Below are positions 36,348 to 45,061 of a stretch of DNA of 64,000 bases, one piece after another. The position numbers and the translations under genes were made by a program. Numbering within the stretch: position 1 is the stretch's first letter; each line of letters begins with the position of its first letter. Source of the DNA: JBLNDJ01 sp050261515 (lineage in GTDB: Bacteria > Acidobacteriota > Terriglobia > Bryobacterales > Bryobacteraceae); the NCBI GenBank assembly GCA_050261515.1, contig JBLNDJ010000038.1, forward strand, positions 117,279 through 181,278, in the 5' to 3' direction. Under the pieces are notes generated by a model that did not search any database, was not told the DNA's origin, and worked only from the letters and a program-made list of their open reading frames with translations.

Positions 36348-37325
36348 CTACCGCGCCACCAGCGACCGCGCCTCCACCGTCAAACCCAGCGCGTTTTCCC
36401 GCGAGTTCCGGGCTTCGATGCGCTCGGCGCGCGCCCAGACGGCTTTCGCTTCACGCTTCCGGTTCGCCCGGCTCAGAACGCCCGAGTAGGCGCGCAGCAC
36501 GGGGACGAGCGCCGGGTGCCCGTCGCCCAGCGCGGGTTCGGCCGCCGCCAGCGCACGCTTTAGATACGCCTCGGCTTCGGCCGCGTCCGTGGAGAACAGG
36601 CCGAGGTTCGCCAGAACCTTCGCCAACTCGCCCGGGTGCTGCGCCGCCTGCGGCTCCAGGATCGCCAGCGCGCGCCGGGCGTACCCGGCCGCTTCTTCCC
36701 GCCTGCCCGAGACGAAGGCCCATGCAGCCATGTTGTTGAGCGCCGTGGCCGTGCGCGGATGCTCGGGCCCGAGCGATTTCAAACAGAGATCGAGAGCGCT
36801 CTCGAGCAGCGGGCGCGCTTCTTCGAGCCGGCCCTGGTGCACGTACACCGCCGCCAGATCGTCCTGGACGCTCGCCAGCGCCTCTGCGTCGGGCTCGCCG
36901 CGGCGCAGAGTCGCGAGCGCTCGATCGAGCATCCGCTCGGCTTTCTCGTCCCGATTCGTCTCCAGATACAACTCGGAAAAGTTCGGTAGAACAGTTCGAG
37001 CCAGGTAGCGGTGGTCCGGCCCGAGCGCGCGTTCGAGCGCGGACAGCGAGCGGCGGTACGAATTCTCCGCTTCGAGGTACCGGCCTTGCGCGTGATACAC
37101 AGCGCCGAGGTTGTTGAGCGCCACGCCGAGCGCCGGGTCCGCAGGGTTGGCGGCGCGCGCCCCCGCGATCGCATCCACCAGGACCTTCTCCGCTTCCGAA
37201 AAACGGTGCCGCTGCCGGAGTTCCTCAGCTCGGCCCAGTGTGTCGCGCCATTGCGATGGAATGTCCCCCGCGAGCGCCGCCAAGGCGCACACAATACACC
37301 ACAGCCCCAAACCAAAACGCAGCAT
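36348..37325 (-). CDS. exported tetratricopeptide repeat protein (kinesin-light-chain type)
   Basis: The chosen start is ATG 37325, behind AGAGGAG on the minus strand; the frame is open upstream but this start yields a signal peptide (MLRFGLGLWCIVCALAALAG). The product has 325 residues with 42-residue TPR units (LNNLGAVYHAQGRYLEAENS, ATALNNMAAWAFVSGRREEA, HPGELAKVLANLGLFSTDAA). Spacer phrases of the GPDHRYLA and GPEHPRTA type are typical of the TPR_12 family. It resembles the TPR gene at 18898, but that one lacks a signal peptide. Confidence 0.87.
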   Translation of the reverse strand: MLRFGLGLWCIVCALAALAGDIPSQWRDTLGRAEELRQRHRFSEAEKVLVDAIAGARAANPADPALGVALNNLGAVYHAQGRYLEAENSYRRSLSALERALGPDHRYLARTVLPNFSELYLETNRDEKAERMLDRALATLRRGEPDAEALASVQDDLAAVYVHQGRLEEARPLLESALDLCLKSLGPEHPRTATALNNMAAWAFVSGRREEAAGYARRALAILEPQAAQHPGELAKVLANLGLFSTDAAEAEAYLKRALAAAEPALGDGHPALVPVLRAYSGVLSRANRKREAKAVWARAERIEARNSRENALGLTVEARSLVAR

Positions 37326-37440
37326 CCCAATCTCCTCTGAGTGGAGTATTGGATTCAGTATCGGGGCCGCATGAACGTATGTCAATGAAAATCCACAAGA
37401 TGACTCCACCAGGTCAGGCATGGCCTGCGCAACGGGACTA

Positions 37441-37470
37441 TTGGGCGGCGCGTCGGACAGGTGCTAAGCT
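37441..37470 (+). promoter_or_regulatory. promoter for the proline-rich secreted protein
   Basis: TTGGGC (37441-37446), an 18-base spacer and an extended -10 TGcTAAGCT (TG at 37462-37463, hexamer 37465-37470) lie 18 bases before ATG 37489. Confidence 0.5.
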
Positions 37471-37488
37471 CTCGGTGTGGGGGCGATT

Positions 37489-38268
37489 ATGAAAGCTCTC
37501 TCGAGTCTCGTATTAATCCTGGTCTTTTCGGCCGGGGCGAACGCGCAGCGTCGCGCCTTTAGAAACCAGGCGCCGGTTTACGGCGTTCGGCCCACGATCC
37601 CCTTGCGGACCTACGGCTCCACCACGGGTTTCGGCAGGGTGTTGTTCCCCGGCACGGGGAACCAGCCGCCGCAGACGGATCCGTTCAACTTCCCCTTTAG
37701 CCAGCCAACCACCTTCATCCAGCGTTTCGGAGCGACGATCAGCGGCGTGGGGTACACAGGCGTAGGGCCAGGACGTAAGGACGGTTTCCGCGGCCGCGAC
37801 GGAGGCAGCTTTCCGATCGCATACCCGGTGTTCATCGGAGGGGGATATTACGGCGATCCGTCCATGTACGGATATGGCGACTATCCCGGCTATCCGCCGC
37901 CCCAACAGCCGCCGGTCACGATCGTGATGCCGCCGCCGCAGCAGCAGTCGCCGGTAATCATCAATCAGTACCCCGCCGGCGCCCAACAGGAAGTCGCGCA
38001 GCCTCCGGCCGGCCAGCCGGACACACAGATGTACCAGGCACCGAGCGAGCCGCGGCCCGGTCCCGATCCCAACCAGGTGAATTTCTTCATCGCCCTGAAA
38101 GACAGCTCGGTCTACACGGCGCTGGCGTACTGGGTTGAGGACGGGACGCTGCACTACATTACGCCCGAGGGCAGGCACAACCAGGTCTCGCTCGCGCTGG
38201 TGGACCGCCCCACCTCGGCGAAGCTCAACGAAGGGCGGAAGGTGGAATTCCGCCTACCCGCGCGCTAG
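37489..38268 (+). CDS. secreted proline/glutamine-rich protein of unknown function
   Basis: The product has 259 residues from ATG 37489; a GTG four codons upstream is possible. A signal peptide (MKALSSLVLILVFSAGANAQ) is followed by a Gly/Pro/Tyr-rich low-complexity stretch (FIGGGYYGDPSMYGYGDYPG, then runs such as PPPQQPPV and PPPQQQSPV). A short ordered C-terminal domain ends the protein (NFFIALKDSSVYTALAYWVE, DGTLHYITPEGRHNQVSLAL). The C-terminal segment resembles small beta domains seen at the end of other acidobacterial exported proteins. Attachment or matrix roles are guesses. The 3' end overlaps the convergent Nudix gene by 15 bases. Confidence 0.78.
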   Translation: MKALSSLVLILVFSAGANAQRRAFRNQAPVYGVRPTIPLRTYGSTTGFGRVLFPGTGNQPPQTDPFNFPFSQPTTFIQRFGATISGVGYTGVGPGRKDGFRGRDGGSFPIAYPVFIGGGYYGDPSMYGYGDYPGYPPPQQPPVTIVMPPPQQQSPVIINQYPAGAQQEVAQPPAGQPDTQMYQAPSEPRPGPDPNQVNFFIALKDSSVYTALAYWVEDGTLHYITPEGRHNQVSLALVDRPTSAKLNEGRKVEFRLPAR

Positions 38269-38649
38269 ATCGCGGACGAAATCCACATCGCCTTCGAGAA
38301 AGTCGTAGGCGGGCAGCATGGCGCGATCTTCCCAGAGGATCTCGGCGAACTCGCGATTGGCCGCCTCGCCACGATACTCCGTCACGCGAAAGAACATCAG
38401 CCGGATCGGCGCCCGGTCCGGATACTGGTAGGGATAACTCGCGATCTCGGCGCCGATAGAGGCCTCGATGCCGAGTTCCTCGTCCAGCTCGCGCGCGAGC
38501 GCCTCCCGCGGCGACTCGCCTGGCTCGACCTTCCCTCCTGGGAACTCCCACTTGAGAGGATGCCGCCGCGCATCGGCCCTGCGGCGGCAGATGAGGACTT
38601 TGCCGTCGCGCTCGACGACGGCCGCGACGACCACCAGCGGCTGGCTCAC
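38254..38649 (-). CDS. Nudix hydrolase, MutT-like NTP pyrophosphohydrolase
   Basis: The product has 131 residues. The Nudix box is complete from Gly39 to Ile61 (start GGKVEPGE, then ARELDEELGI), with the catalytic REUxEE core at Arg53-Glu58. The opening VVVAAVVERDGKVLICRRR and the tail region LPAYDFLEGDVDFVRDL fit the MutT/CTP-pyrophosphohydrolase group that cleans oxidised or non-canonical nucleotides. It overlaps the convergent secreted-protein gene by 15 bases and is divergent from the IscU-like gene. Confidence 0.92.
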   Translation of the reverse strand: MSQPLVVVAAVVERDGKVLICRRRADARRHPLKWEFPGGKVEPGESPREALARELDEELGIEASIGAEIASYPYQYPDRAPIRLMFFRVTEYRGEAANREFAEILWEDRAMLPAYDFLEGDVDFVRDLARG

Positions 38650-38685
38650 CCTGCCAGGATAACCCCATAATCAGAGAAGACCGCC

Positions 38686-39045
38686 ATGTACACCGAGCGC
38701 CTGCTCGATCACTTCCGCAAGCCGCGCAACGTAGGCGAGCTCGGCCCGCCGGCCCTGTGCGTGGACGCCTCGAACCCCGCATGCGGAGACCTCCTGCGTC
38801 TCTCCGTGGAGTTCGAGGACGGCGTCATCAAGCGCGCCCGCTACAAAGTCAAAGGCTGCACGGCCTCGATCGCCGCCGGTTCTGTGCTCACCGAATGGCT
38901 CATCGGCAAAACCGCCGCTGAAGCATCGGGCCTCACGCCCGCTGCCATCGAAGAAGCGCTCGGAGGGCTCCAACCCGCCTCGAAACACGCCGCCGTGCTC
39001 TGTGCAGACGCCGTGCGGGCGCTGCTCAGGCCTCAAAGGCCCTGA
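38686..39045 (+). CDS. IscU/NifU-N-like iron-sulfur scaffold protein
   Basis: The product has 119 residues. The fold signature is present: LLDHFRKPRNVGEL, NPACGDLL (Cys33, Asp35) and YKVKGCTASIAAGS (Cys58). In IscU the third cluster ligand lies in a HCSIL motif; here the aligned segment is KHAAVLC, with His101, Ala102 in place of Cys, and a cysteine four residues later (Cys106). It may still bind a cluster with an altered ligand set, or act in cluster transfer. No cysteine desulfurase or other isc/suf genes are adjacent. A weak CATAAT hexamer lies at 38668. Confidence 0.82.
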   Translation: MYTERLLDHFRKPRNVGELGPPALCVDASNPACGDLLRLSVEFEDGVIKRARYKVKGCTASIAAGSVLTEWLIGKTAAEASGLTPAAIEEALGGLQPASKHAAVLCADAVRALLRPQRP

Positions 39046-39110
39046 CGAGGCTGTGCCGCAACGCATCGGCCTTCGCTGGCGTGATAGGCTGATCAACTCA
39101 ATATATTCCG

Positions 39111-40814
39111 ATGCAGATAGTCCCCGCCTCGATAGCGAGAGCCATCGACCTTGCTGTAGCCGACTTCATGTTGAAGGATGTCTTGTATGAAATTTCCATC
39201 GCATGCTGCGTCGTGCTCGGCGGGCGGTTCCTGAAAGCGAAGAAGCCTCATCTGCTTTCCAGTCTGAGGATCCAGGCAGTTTCGTTCTCCAAGCGCCAAT
39301 ACCGGGCAATCATGGCGGCGGCCTGCTTGCCGCTTGTGATTCGGCTTGCGCTGTTGCCGGCTCTGCCGATGAGCGGCCCGTTTCTTCACGACGATTTTGT
39401 GCATTTGCTTGTCGCCGACACGGTCGCACACGGCCGGCTGGCAAACCCGCCCCATCCGGAGTCGCGCTTTTTTGAAAGCATCTACGTGATTCAACACCCG
39501 AGTTATGCCGCCAAGTACCCGATTGGGCCAGGCGCGTTCCTGGCTCTCGGCAAAGTGGTTGCGGGCGATTTCTGGTGGGGGCTCTGGCTCAGTGTCGGTC
39601 TGATGACCGCCGCCCTATGCTGGATGCTGTACGCGTTCCTTCCGCCGCAGTGGGCGCTGATTGGAGGTTGTCTGGGAGGGGCCCTGTTCGGCGGCGCCAC
39701 GCCGTGGATGTATACATACTCCGGAGGAGCCGTCCCCGCGGCGGGAGGCGCGCTCCTGCTGGGTTCTCTGGCGCGCCTGCGGCTGGCGCCCCGACCGGCG
39801 CTGTTCGCAGCCGGCGCGATCGGTTGGAGCATCGTATGGTTTTCGCGGCCCTACGAGTCCTTAACGCTTGCGGCGCTTACCATGATTGCGGCCTTCTTAC
39901 ACCTCCGCCGCCGCCCGTCCTTGATGCGCCATAGCGGTCTGTTGAAGGGACTGGCAGCGATCGGGCTTGTCGTGGGGGCCGCCGGCGGCTTGACGCTCCT
40001 TCACAATTACCGCGTAACCGGGCACAGCCTCATCGTGCCCTATATATGGAGCCAGCGGGAGTACGGAGTTCCTCAGGGTCTGATCGTTCAACGTGTAGTG
40101 CCGGAGCCTGGCGGCCTCAATCGGCAGCAGCATGACATCTACGTATGGCAGCGCGAGCAGAGGTTGAAAGCCGCGACTCCCGCCGGATTCCCAAAACGCC
40201 TCGGCGTCCAGATCTACAAGATCTGGATGATGTTCATCGGTTATGCGCTCACGCTGCCGTTTCTTGTCGGATTAGTGCTTTGGAAGGGGAAGAGCCGGAA
40301 CCTGGCGTTGGGGTTTTGCGCCGCCGGGTTTGCAACGTCTTCGATTTATCCCTCCTTTTTCAACCACTACTTCGCGCCCTATGCCTGCCTGATGCTGCTG
40401 GTAAGCGTCGAGGGATTGAGAATCCTGTGTTTATGGAAGCCGGCCGGAAGACCGGCAGGCAGGGCGCTCGCTGCCGGTATTTTGGTGTGCGTGTTTCTCA
40501 CGATGTTCCGGTATGCGGCGCCGCCGCAGGATCTCCATCGCGAGCTGCGTGCAGACGTTTTGGAGCGGCTCACTGCAATAAGCGGCAAACACCTTGTGTT
40601 CGTCGAATACGGCCTCCGGCACGGTGCGCACGCAGAGTGGGTGTACAACACGGCCGACATCGACTCCGCGCCGGTAGTCTGGGCCCGAAGTCTTGGACCG
40701 GAACAGGATCGGGAACTGATCCAATACTACGGGAACCGGCGGGTGTGGAGTCTCGCACCCGACGATGAAACGAAACTGGAAAGATATGCGCCGCAAGGCG
40801 GCGATTTCCACTAA
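39111..40814 (+). CDS. GT39/RgtA-like polytopic glycosyltransferase family protein
   Basis: The product has up to 567 residues with roughly ten TM helices in the first 470. After the first long helix comes the acidic loop motif FLHDDFVHLLVADTVAHGRL, followed by HPESRFFESIYVIQHPSYAA and KYPIGPGAFLALGKVV. This pattern is typical of an acidobacterial membrane family related to PMT/GT39 lipid-linked sugar transferases; the usual acidic loop reads HDEFSY. A soluble C-terminal domain follows. The start is uncertain: a TATATT hexamer sits only 4 bases before ATG 39111, so ATG 39168 or 39312 may be used. It stands alone on the plus strand. The donor and acceptor are unknown. Confidence 0.78.
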   Translation: MQIVPASIARAIDLAVADFMLKDVLYEISIACCVVLGGRFLKAKKPHLLSSLRIQAVSFSKRQYRAIMAAACLPLVIRLALLPALPMSGPFLHDDFVHLLVADTVAHGRLANPPHPESRFFESIYVIQHPSYAAKYPIGPGAFLALGKVVAGDFWWGLWLSVGLMTAALCWMLYAFLPPQWALIGGCLGGALFGGATPWMYTYSGGAVPAAGGALLLGSLARLRLAPRPALFAAGAIGWSIVWFSRPYESLTLAALTMIAAFLHLRRRPSLMRHSGLLKGLAAIGLVVGAAGGLTLLHNYRVTGHSLIVPYIWSQREYGVPQGLIVQRVVPEPGGLNRQQHDIYVWQREQRLKAATPAGFPKRLGVQIYKIWMMFIGYALTLPFLVGLVLWKGKSRNLALGFCAAGFATSSIYPSFFNHYFAPYACLMLLVSVEGLRILCLWKPAGRPAGRALAAGILVCVFLTMFRYAAPPQDLHRELRADVLERLTAISGKHLVFVEYGLRHGAHAEWVYNTADIDSAPVVWARSLGPEQDRELIQYYGNRRVWSLAPDDETKLERYAPQGGDFH

Positions 40815-40872
40815 CCTCGGCCGGCTCAGATACAATGGCCATCTGCCGCTTGCTGGCGGCTGATGGCCAACT

Positions 40873-42291
40873 ATGAAAATCACCTTTTGGGGCGCGGTGG
40901 GAACCGTGACCGGCTCGATGCACGAAGTTCGAATCAACGGAACGAACTTCATTCTCGATTGCGGCATGTACCAGGGCCGCCGCAAGGAGGCCTACGAGCG
41001 CAACATGAATTTTCCGTTCCGCGCGTCGAGCATCGGGGCCGTCGTGCTCTCGCATGCGCACATCGATCACAGCGGGAACCTGCCGACGCTGGCAAAGAAC
41101 GGGTACGACGGGCCCATCTACGCGACGCCGGCGACGGCCGACCTGTGCGCGCCCATGCTGCGCGACTCCGCGCACATCCAGGAGAAGGACGCCGAGTTCG
41201 TCGAGAAGCGGTTTCGCCGCCGCCGCGCGCTCGACCCCAACGCGAAGGACGGCGCCGTGCCCCCGCTCTATAGCGCCGAAGACGCCGAATCCGCCATCGC
41301 CCTTTTCCAGCAGGTTTCGCTGCGCGAGACGCAGGAAATCGGCCCGGGCGCCACATATCAAGCCTTCGACGCCGGCCACATTCTCGGATCGTCGGCTGTC
41401 GTCGTCACCGAGCACGCGAGCGGCGGCAAGCAGATCCGCCTCGGATTCTCGGGTGATGTGGGACGCCCCGGCCTGCCCATCATCAACGACCCCGACACGA
41501 TGCCGCAGGTCGATTACCTGATCATCGAAAGCACCTACGGCGGCCGGCTGCACAAGGACCCGGGCATCGTCGAAAACAAGCTCGCGGGCGTGATCAACCG
41601 CACGGCAGCGCGCGGCGGCAAGATCATCGTGCCCGCCTTCGCCGTGGGCCGCACGCAGCAACTCGTGCTCATGCTGCACCAACTCGCCGACGCGGGACGC
41701 ATTCCGAACATCCCGATCTTCGTGGACAGCCCGCTCGCGGTCGAAGTGACCGGGGTGTTCCGCAAGCACACCGAACTCTACGACACGGAAACGAGCCAGT
41801 ACTCCGGCAACGGCGAGGACCCGTTCAGCTTCCCGCGCCTGCGCTACATCCGCGACACCGGCGAATCGAAGGCGCTGAACGATCTGCGCGGGCCCCTGGT
41901 CGTCATCTCGGCGTCGGGAATGTGCGAAGCGGGCCGCATCCTGCACCACCTGCGGAACAATATCGAGAACCCGCGCAACACGGTTCTGATCACGGGCTAT
42001 CAGGCGGAGAACACGCTCGGCCGCAAGCTGGTGGACCGGCTTCCGGAAGTTGCGATCTTCGGCGAGCCGATGCGCCTGCGCGCCGAAGTCGAGACCATCA
42101 ACGAGCTGAGCGGACACGCCGACCAGCGCGAGCTGCTCGCCTGGCTCAGGCCGATGGCGGCGGGGCTCAAGCGCATCTTCATCGTGCACGGCGAGCCGGT
42201 CCAGAGCCAGGCGCTCGCGCAGGCGATCCACGACCGCTACGGACTGGACAGCGTGCTCCCCACGCGAGGCCAGAGCTTCGACCTGAACTAA
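40873..42291 (+). CDS. MBL-fold beta-CASP RNA exonuclease family protein
   Basis: The product has 472 residues. The metallo-beta-lactamase motif HAHIDHSG (His61, His63, Asp65, His66) binds two zinc ions. The beta-CASP insert and the C-terminal RMMBL region follow (VDYLIIESTYGGR, PAFAVGRTQQLVLML, VISASGMCEAGRILHHL, then LSGHADQRELLAWL). This is the YhhX/TTHA0252-like group of RNA-processing nucleases. It probably acts on RNA 3' or 5' ends in the cytoplasm. A TACAAT hexamer at 40831 is a possible -10. It is not linked to an obvious partner. Confidence 0.93.
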   Translation: MKITFWGAVGTVTGSMHEVRINGTNFILDCGMYQGRRKEAYERNMNFPFRASSIGAVVLSHAHIDHSGNLPTLAKNGYDGPIYATPATADLCAPMLRDSAHIQEKDAEFVEKRFRRRRALDPNAKDGAVPPLYSAEDAESAIALFQQVSLRETQEIGPGATYQAFDAGHILGSSAVVVTEHASGGKQIRLGFSGDVGRPGLPIINDPDTMPQVDYLIIESTYGGRLHKDPGIVENKLAGVINRTAARGGKIIVPAFAVGRTQQLVLMLHQLADAGRIPNIPIFVDSPLAVEVTGVFRKHTELYDTETSQYSGNGEDPFSFPRLRYIRDTGESKALNDLRGPLVVISASGMCEAGRILHHLRNNIENPRNTVLITGYQAENTLGRKLVDRLPEVAIFGEPMRLRAEVETINELSGHADQRELLAWLRPMAAGLKRIFIVHGEPVQSQALAQAIHDRYGLDSVLPTRGQSFDLN

Positions 42292-42365
42292 GGGGTCCTC
42301 GGATCCGCTGGTTGCCCCCGGTGCCGTGCGGCGCCGGTTTCGCCGGATGCGGGCCTCCGCGGGAC

Positions 42366-42374
42366 TGATAGAAT
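42366..42374 (+). promoter_or_regulatory. extended -10 promoter for the rhamnosidase gene
   Basis: TGaTAGAAT at 42366-42374, with GGAGG ribosome binding site at 42385-42389 and ATG at 42397. The same nine bases occur upstream of the gene at 60584. Confidence 0.55.
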
Positions 42375-42396
42375 TGTCCCTTTCGGAGGCCCCATC

Positions 42397-45021
42397 ATGA
42401 AATCCGCGCTGTTCGCCGCGCTCCTTGCGGCGCCTCTTCTCGCCCAGTCCGGCGCGCTCGCTCCCACCGGCCTGCGCTGCGAATACCTCACCGACCCCAT
42501 GGGCATCGACACTCTCCAGCCGCGCCTTTCCTGGGTGCTGAACCACTCCGCGCGCGGGCAGAAGCAGTCGGCCTACCAGGTCGTCGTCTCTACAGACGCC
42601 GCCTTCAGCGCGCCGGTATGGGATACAGGGAAGCTCGCCTCCGCGCAATCGACGCAGGTCGCCTACGCGGGCAAGCCGCTCGCGAGCGGCGTCACTTACT
42701 ACTGGAAAGTGCGCTACTGGGATAAGGACGGCGCCGCCAGCCCCTACAGCGCGACCGCGCGCTTCGACACCGGCCTGCTCGCGCAATCGGACTGGAAGGG
42801 CAAGTGGATCGGCGACGCCGGCGAGTTGCGCAAACAGTTCACTCTCGCCCGCAAGCCCGTGCGCGCGCGTGTCTACATCGCCGCCGCCGGATACTACGAG
42901 CTCCGCATCAACGGCCGGAAGGTCGGCGACCACGTCCTCGACCCCGCCTGGACCGACTACGACAAGCGCATCCTCTACACGACGTACGACGTCACCCCGC
43001 TGCTCGCCCAGGGACAGAACGCCATCGGCGTCATGCTCGGCAACGGCTGGTACAAGAAGCGCGCCGCGCTCGTGCAGCTCAACGTCGAACTCGAAGGCGG
43101 CGAGCGCGCCGAGGTCGTGACGGACGCGACGTGGAAATCCGCGCCCGGCCCTATCGTCTCCGACAGCGTCTACGACGGCGAGACTTACGACGCGCGCCTC
43201 GAAACTCCCGGTTGGGACCGCCCTGATTACGACGACGGCACATGGAAGCCCGCGCCGCTCGTCGCCGGTCCCACGGGCGTGCGTTCCGCCCAGATGATGC
43301 CGCCCATCCGCGTGACCGATTCCATCACGCCGGTCAAGATGACCAGCCCGAAGCCCGGCGTCTACGTCTACGACATGGGCCAGAATTTCTCGGGCTGGGT
43401 CTGTCTGCGAGCCGAGGGCCCGCGCGGCGCGAAGGTCCGGATCCGCCACTCCGAGCTGCTCTACGACGACGGCACGCTCAACGTCGAGAACCTCCGCGAG
43501 GCCAAAGCCACCGACTACTACATCCTCCGCGGCGACGGAGCCGAAGAAGTCTACGAGCCGCGCTTCACCTACCATGGCTTCCGCTACGTCGAGATCAGCG
43601 GCCTGCCGGGCGCGCCGCGGCACGACACCGTCCGCGCCCGCGTCGTCAATACCGACGTCAAGCCGCTCGGCGGTTTCGCCTGCTCGAAGACGCTGCTCAA
43701 CCAGTTGCAGAAGAACATTCTCTGGGGCATCCGGAGCAACCTCGAAAGCATCCCCACCGACTGCAACCAGCGCGACGAGCGGCTTGGCTGGATGGCCGAC
43801 GCGCACCTCTACGCCGAGACCGCCATGCTCAACTTCGACATGGCCGGCTTCTACACGAACTTCCTGCGCGACATCCGCGACATACAGGGCGCCGACGGCA
43901 CCGTAACCGACACCGTTCCCGGCGGCCGCTGGGGCAGCCGTCCCGCCGACCCGGCCTGGGGCGCGGCCTATCCGCTGATCGCGTGGTATCTCTACCAGTA
44001 CCAGGGCGACCGCCGCATCCTCGAGCAACACTACGACGGCATCAAGGCCTGGACCGACTTCCAGACCACGCGCGCCAAGGACGGCATCCTGAGCTACAGC
44101 TACTACGGCGACTGGGTGCCCATCGAGCGTACGCCCGGCGATCTGGTCTCGACGGTCTTCTACTACAACAGCGCGAAGGTCACTGCGCAGGCAGCCGAAA
44201 TCCTCGGCAAGACCGCCGACGCCGCGGCTTATAAGAAGCTCTCCGCTTCGATCGCCGCGGCCTTCGACCGCAAGTTCTGGTCGCCCGGGTTGAACGCCTA
44301 TGGCAACGGCAACCAGGCCTCGCAGATCCTGCCCCTCTTCTTCGGCATGGCGCCGAAGGAGCACGCCGGAGGCGCGGCGGGCCGCATGTGGCACGACATC
44401 GTCTACCGCAACGACACGCACCTGACCACGGGAATCCTGGCGACCAAGTACGTCATGCCGCTGCTGGCCGAATCGAATCCCGACCTGGCTTACGAACTCG
44501 CCACGCAGACCAGCTATCCGAGCTGGGGCTACATGATCGAAAAGGGCGCGACGACGGTGTGGGAGCTGTGGCAGAACAAGACCGGCCCGTCGATGAACTC
44601 CCACAACCACCCGATGTTCGGCAGCGTGGGCGCGTTTTTCTACTACGGACTCGCGGGCATCGCCCTCGATCCGAAGGCCCCGGGCTACGAGCGCGTCGTG
44701 TTCAAGCCGCTGGTGGTGCGCGACCTGCGCTGGGCGTCGGGCTCGATCCAGACTCTGCGCGGGACCGTGGCCTCCTCCTGGCGCCGCACCGACGAAGGTC
44801 TCGAACTCGAGGTCACCATCCCGACCGGCAGCACGGCCGAGATCCACGTGCCGAAGCTCGGCGCGGACGACCCGGTCGTCACCGAATCCGGTAAGCCCGT
44901 CTGGAAGCAGAAAGCGTACGTCGCCGGAGCCGCCGGCCTCGAAGGCGCAAAGGAAAACCGCGGAGAGATCGTCTTCACCGCCGGCTCGGGCACTTACAAA
45001 TTCGAGCTGAGCGGGCTGTAA
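42397..45021 (+). CDS. exported GH78 alpha-L-rhamnosidase
   Basis: The product has 874 residues with a signal peptide (MKSALFAALLAAPLLAQSG). Domains in order are an Ig-like N-terminal region (QPRLSWVLNHSARGQKQSAY), Bac_rhamnosid_N (YYELRINGRKVGDHVLDPAW), a concanavalin-like segment (YDMGQNFSGWVCLRAEG), the (alpha/alpha)6 catalytic barrel, and a C-terminal beta domain. The catalytic signature CNQRDERLGWMADAHLY starts at Cys456; the conserved acidic residues there (Asp460, Glu461) and ATTVWELWQNKTGPSMNSHN complete the site. It releases terminal rhamnose from plant glycans, flavonoid glycosides or polysaccharides. It has its own promoter and a strong ribosome binding site. Confidence 0.95.
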   Translation: MKSALFAALLAAPLLAQSGALAPTGLRCEYLTDPMGIDTLQPRLSWVLNHSARGQKQSAYQVVVSTDAAFSAPVWDTGKLASAQSTQVAYAGKPLASGVTYYWKVRYWDKDGAASPYSATARFDTGLLAQSDWKGKWIGDAGELRKQFTLARKPVRARVYIAAAGYYELRINGRKVGDHVLDPAWTDYDKRILYTTYDVTPLLAQGQNAIGVMLGNGWYKKRAALVQLNVELEGGERAEVVTDATWKSAPGPIVSDSVYDGETYDARLETPGWDRPDYDDGTWKPAPLVAGPTGVRSAQMMPPIRVTDSITPVKMTSPKPGVYVYDMGQNFSGWVCLRAEGPRGAKVRIRHSELLYDDGTLNVENLREAKATDYYILRGDGAEEVYEPRFTYHGFRYVEISGLPGAPRHDTVRARVVNTDVKPLGGFACSKTLLNQLQKNILWGIRSNLESIPTDCNQRDERLGWMADAHLYAETAMLNFDMAGFYTNFLRDIRDIQGADGTVTDTVPGGRWGSRPADPAWGAAYPLIAWYLYQYQGDRRILEQHYDGIKAWTDFQTTRAKDGILSYSYYGDWVPIERTPGDLVSTVFYYNSAKVTAQAAEILGKTADAAAYKKLSASIAAAFDRKFWSPGLNAYGNGNQASQILPLFFGMAPKEHAGGAAGRMWHDIVYRNDTHLTTGILATKYVMPLLAESNPDLAYELATQTSYPSWGYMIEKGATTVWELWQNKTGPSMNSHNHPMFGSVGAFFYYGLAGIALDPKAPGYERVVFKPLVVRDLRWASGSIQTLRGTVASSWRRTDEGLELEVTIPTGSTAEIHVPKLGADDPVVTESGKPVWKQKAYVAGAAGLEGAKENRGEIVFTAGSGTYKFELSGL

Positions 45022-45029
45022 TCCCGTCC

Positions 45030-45054
45030 TGGGGCAGGTCCCAGACCTGCCCCA
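45030..45054. terminator. bidirectional terminator-like palindrome (GGGGCAGGTC type)
   Basis: An 11-bp perfect stem (TGGGGCAGGTC at 45030-45040 with GACCTGCCCCA at 45044-45054) and a CCA loop lie between the convergent rhamnosidase and RraA-like genes. No T-tract is present. Its composition recalls the hairpin at 28199 and may belong to a dispersed repeat family. Confidence 0.6.
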
Positions 45055-45061
45055 CAGCCCC

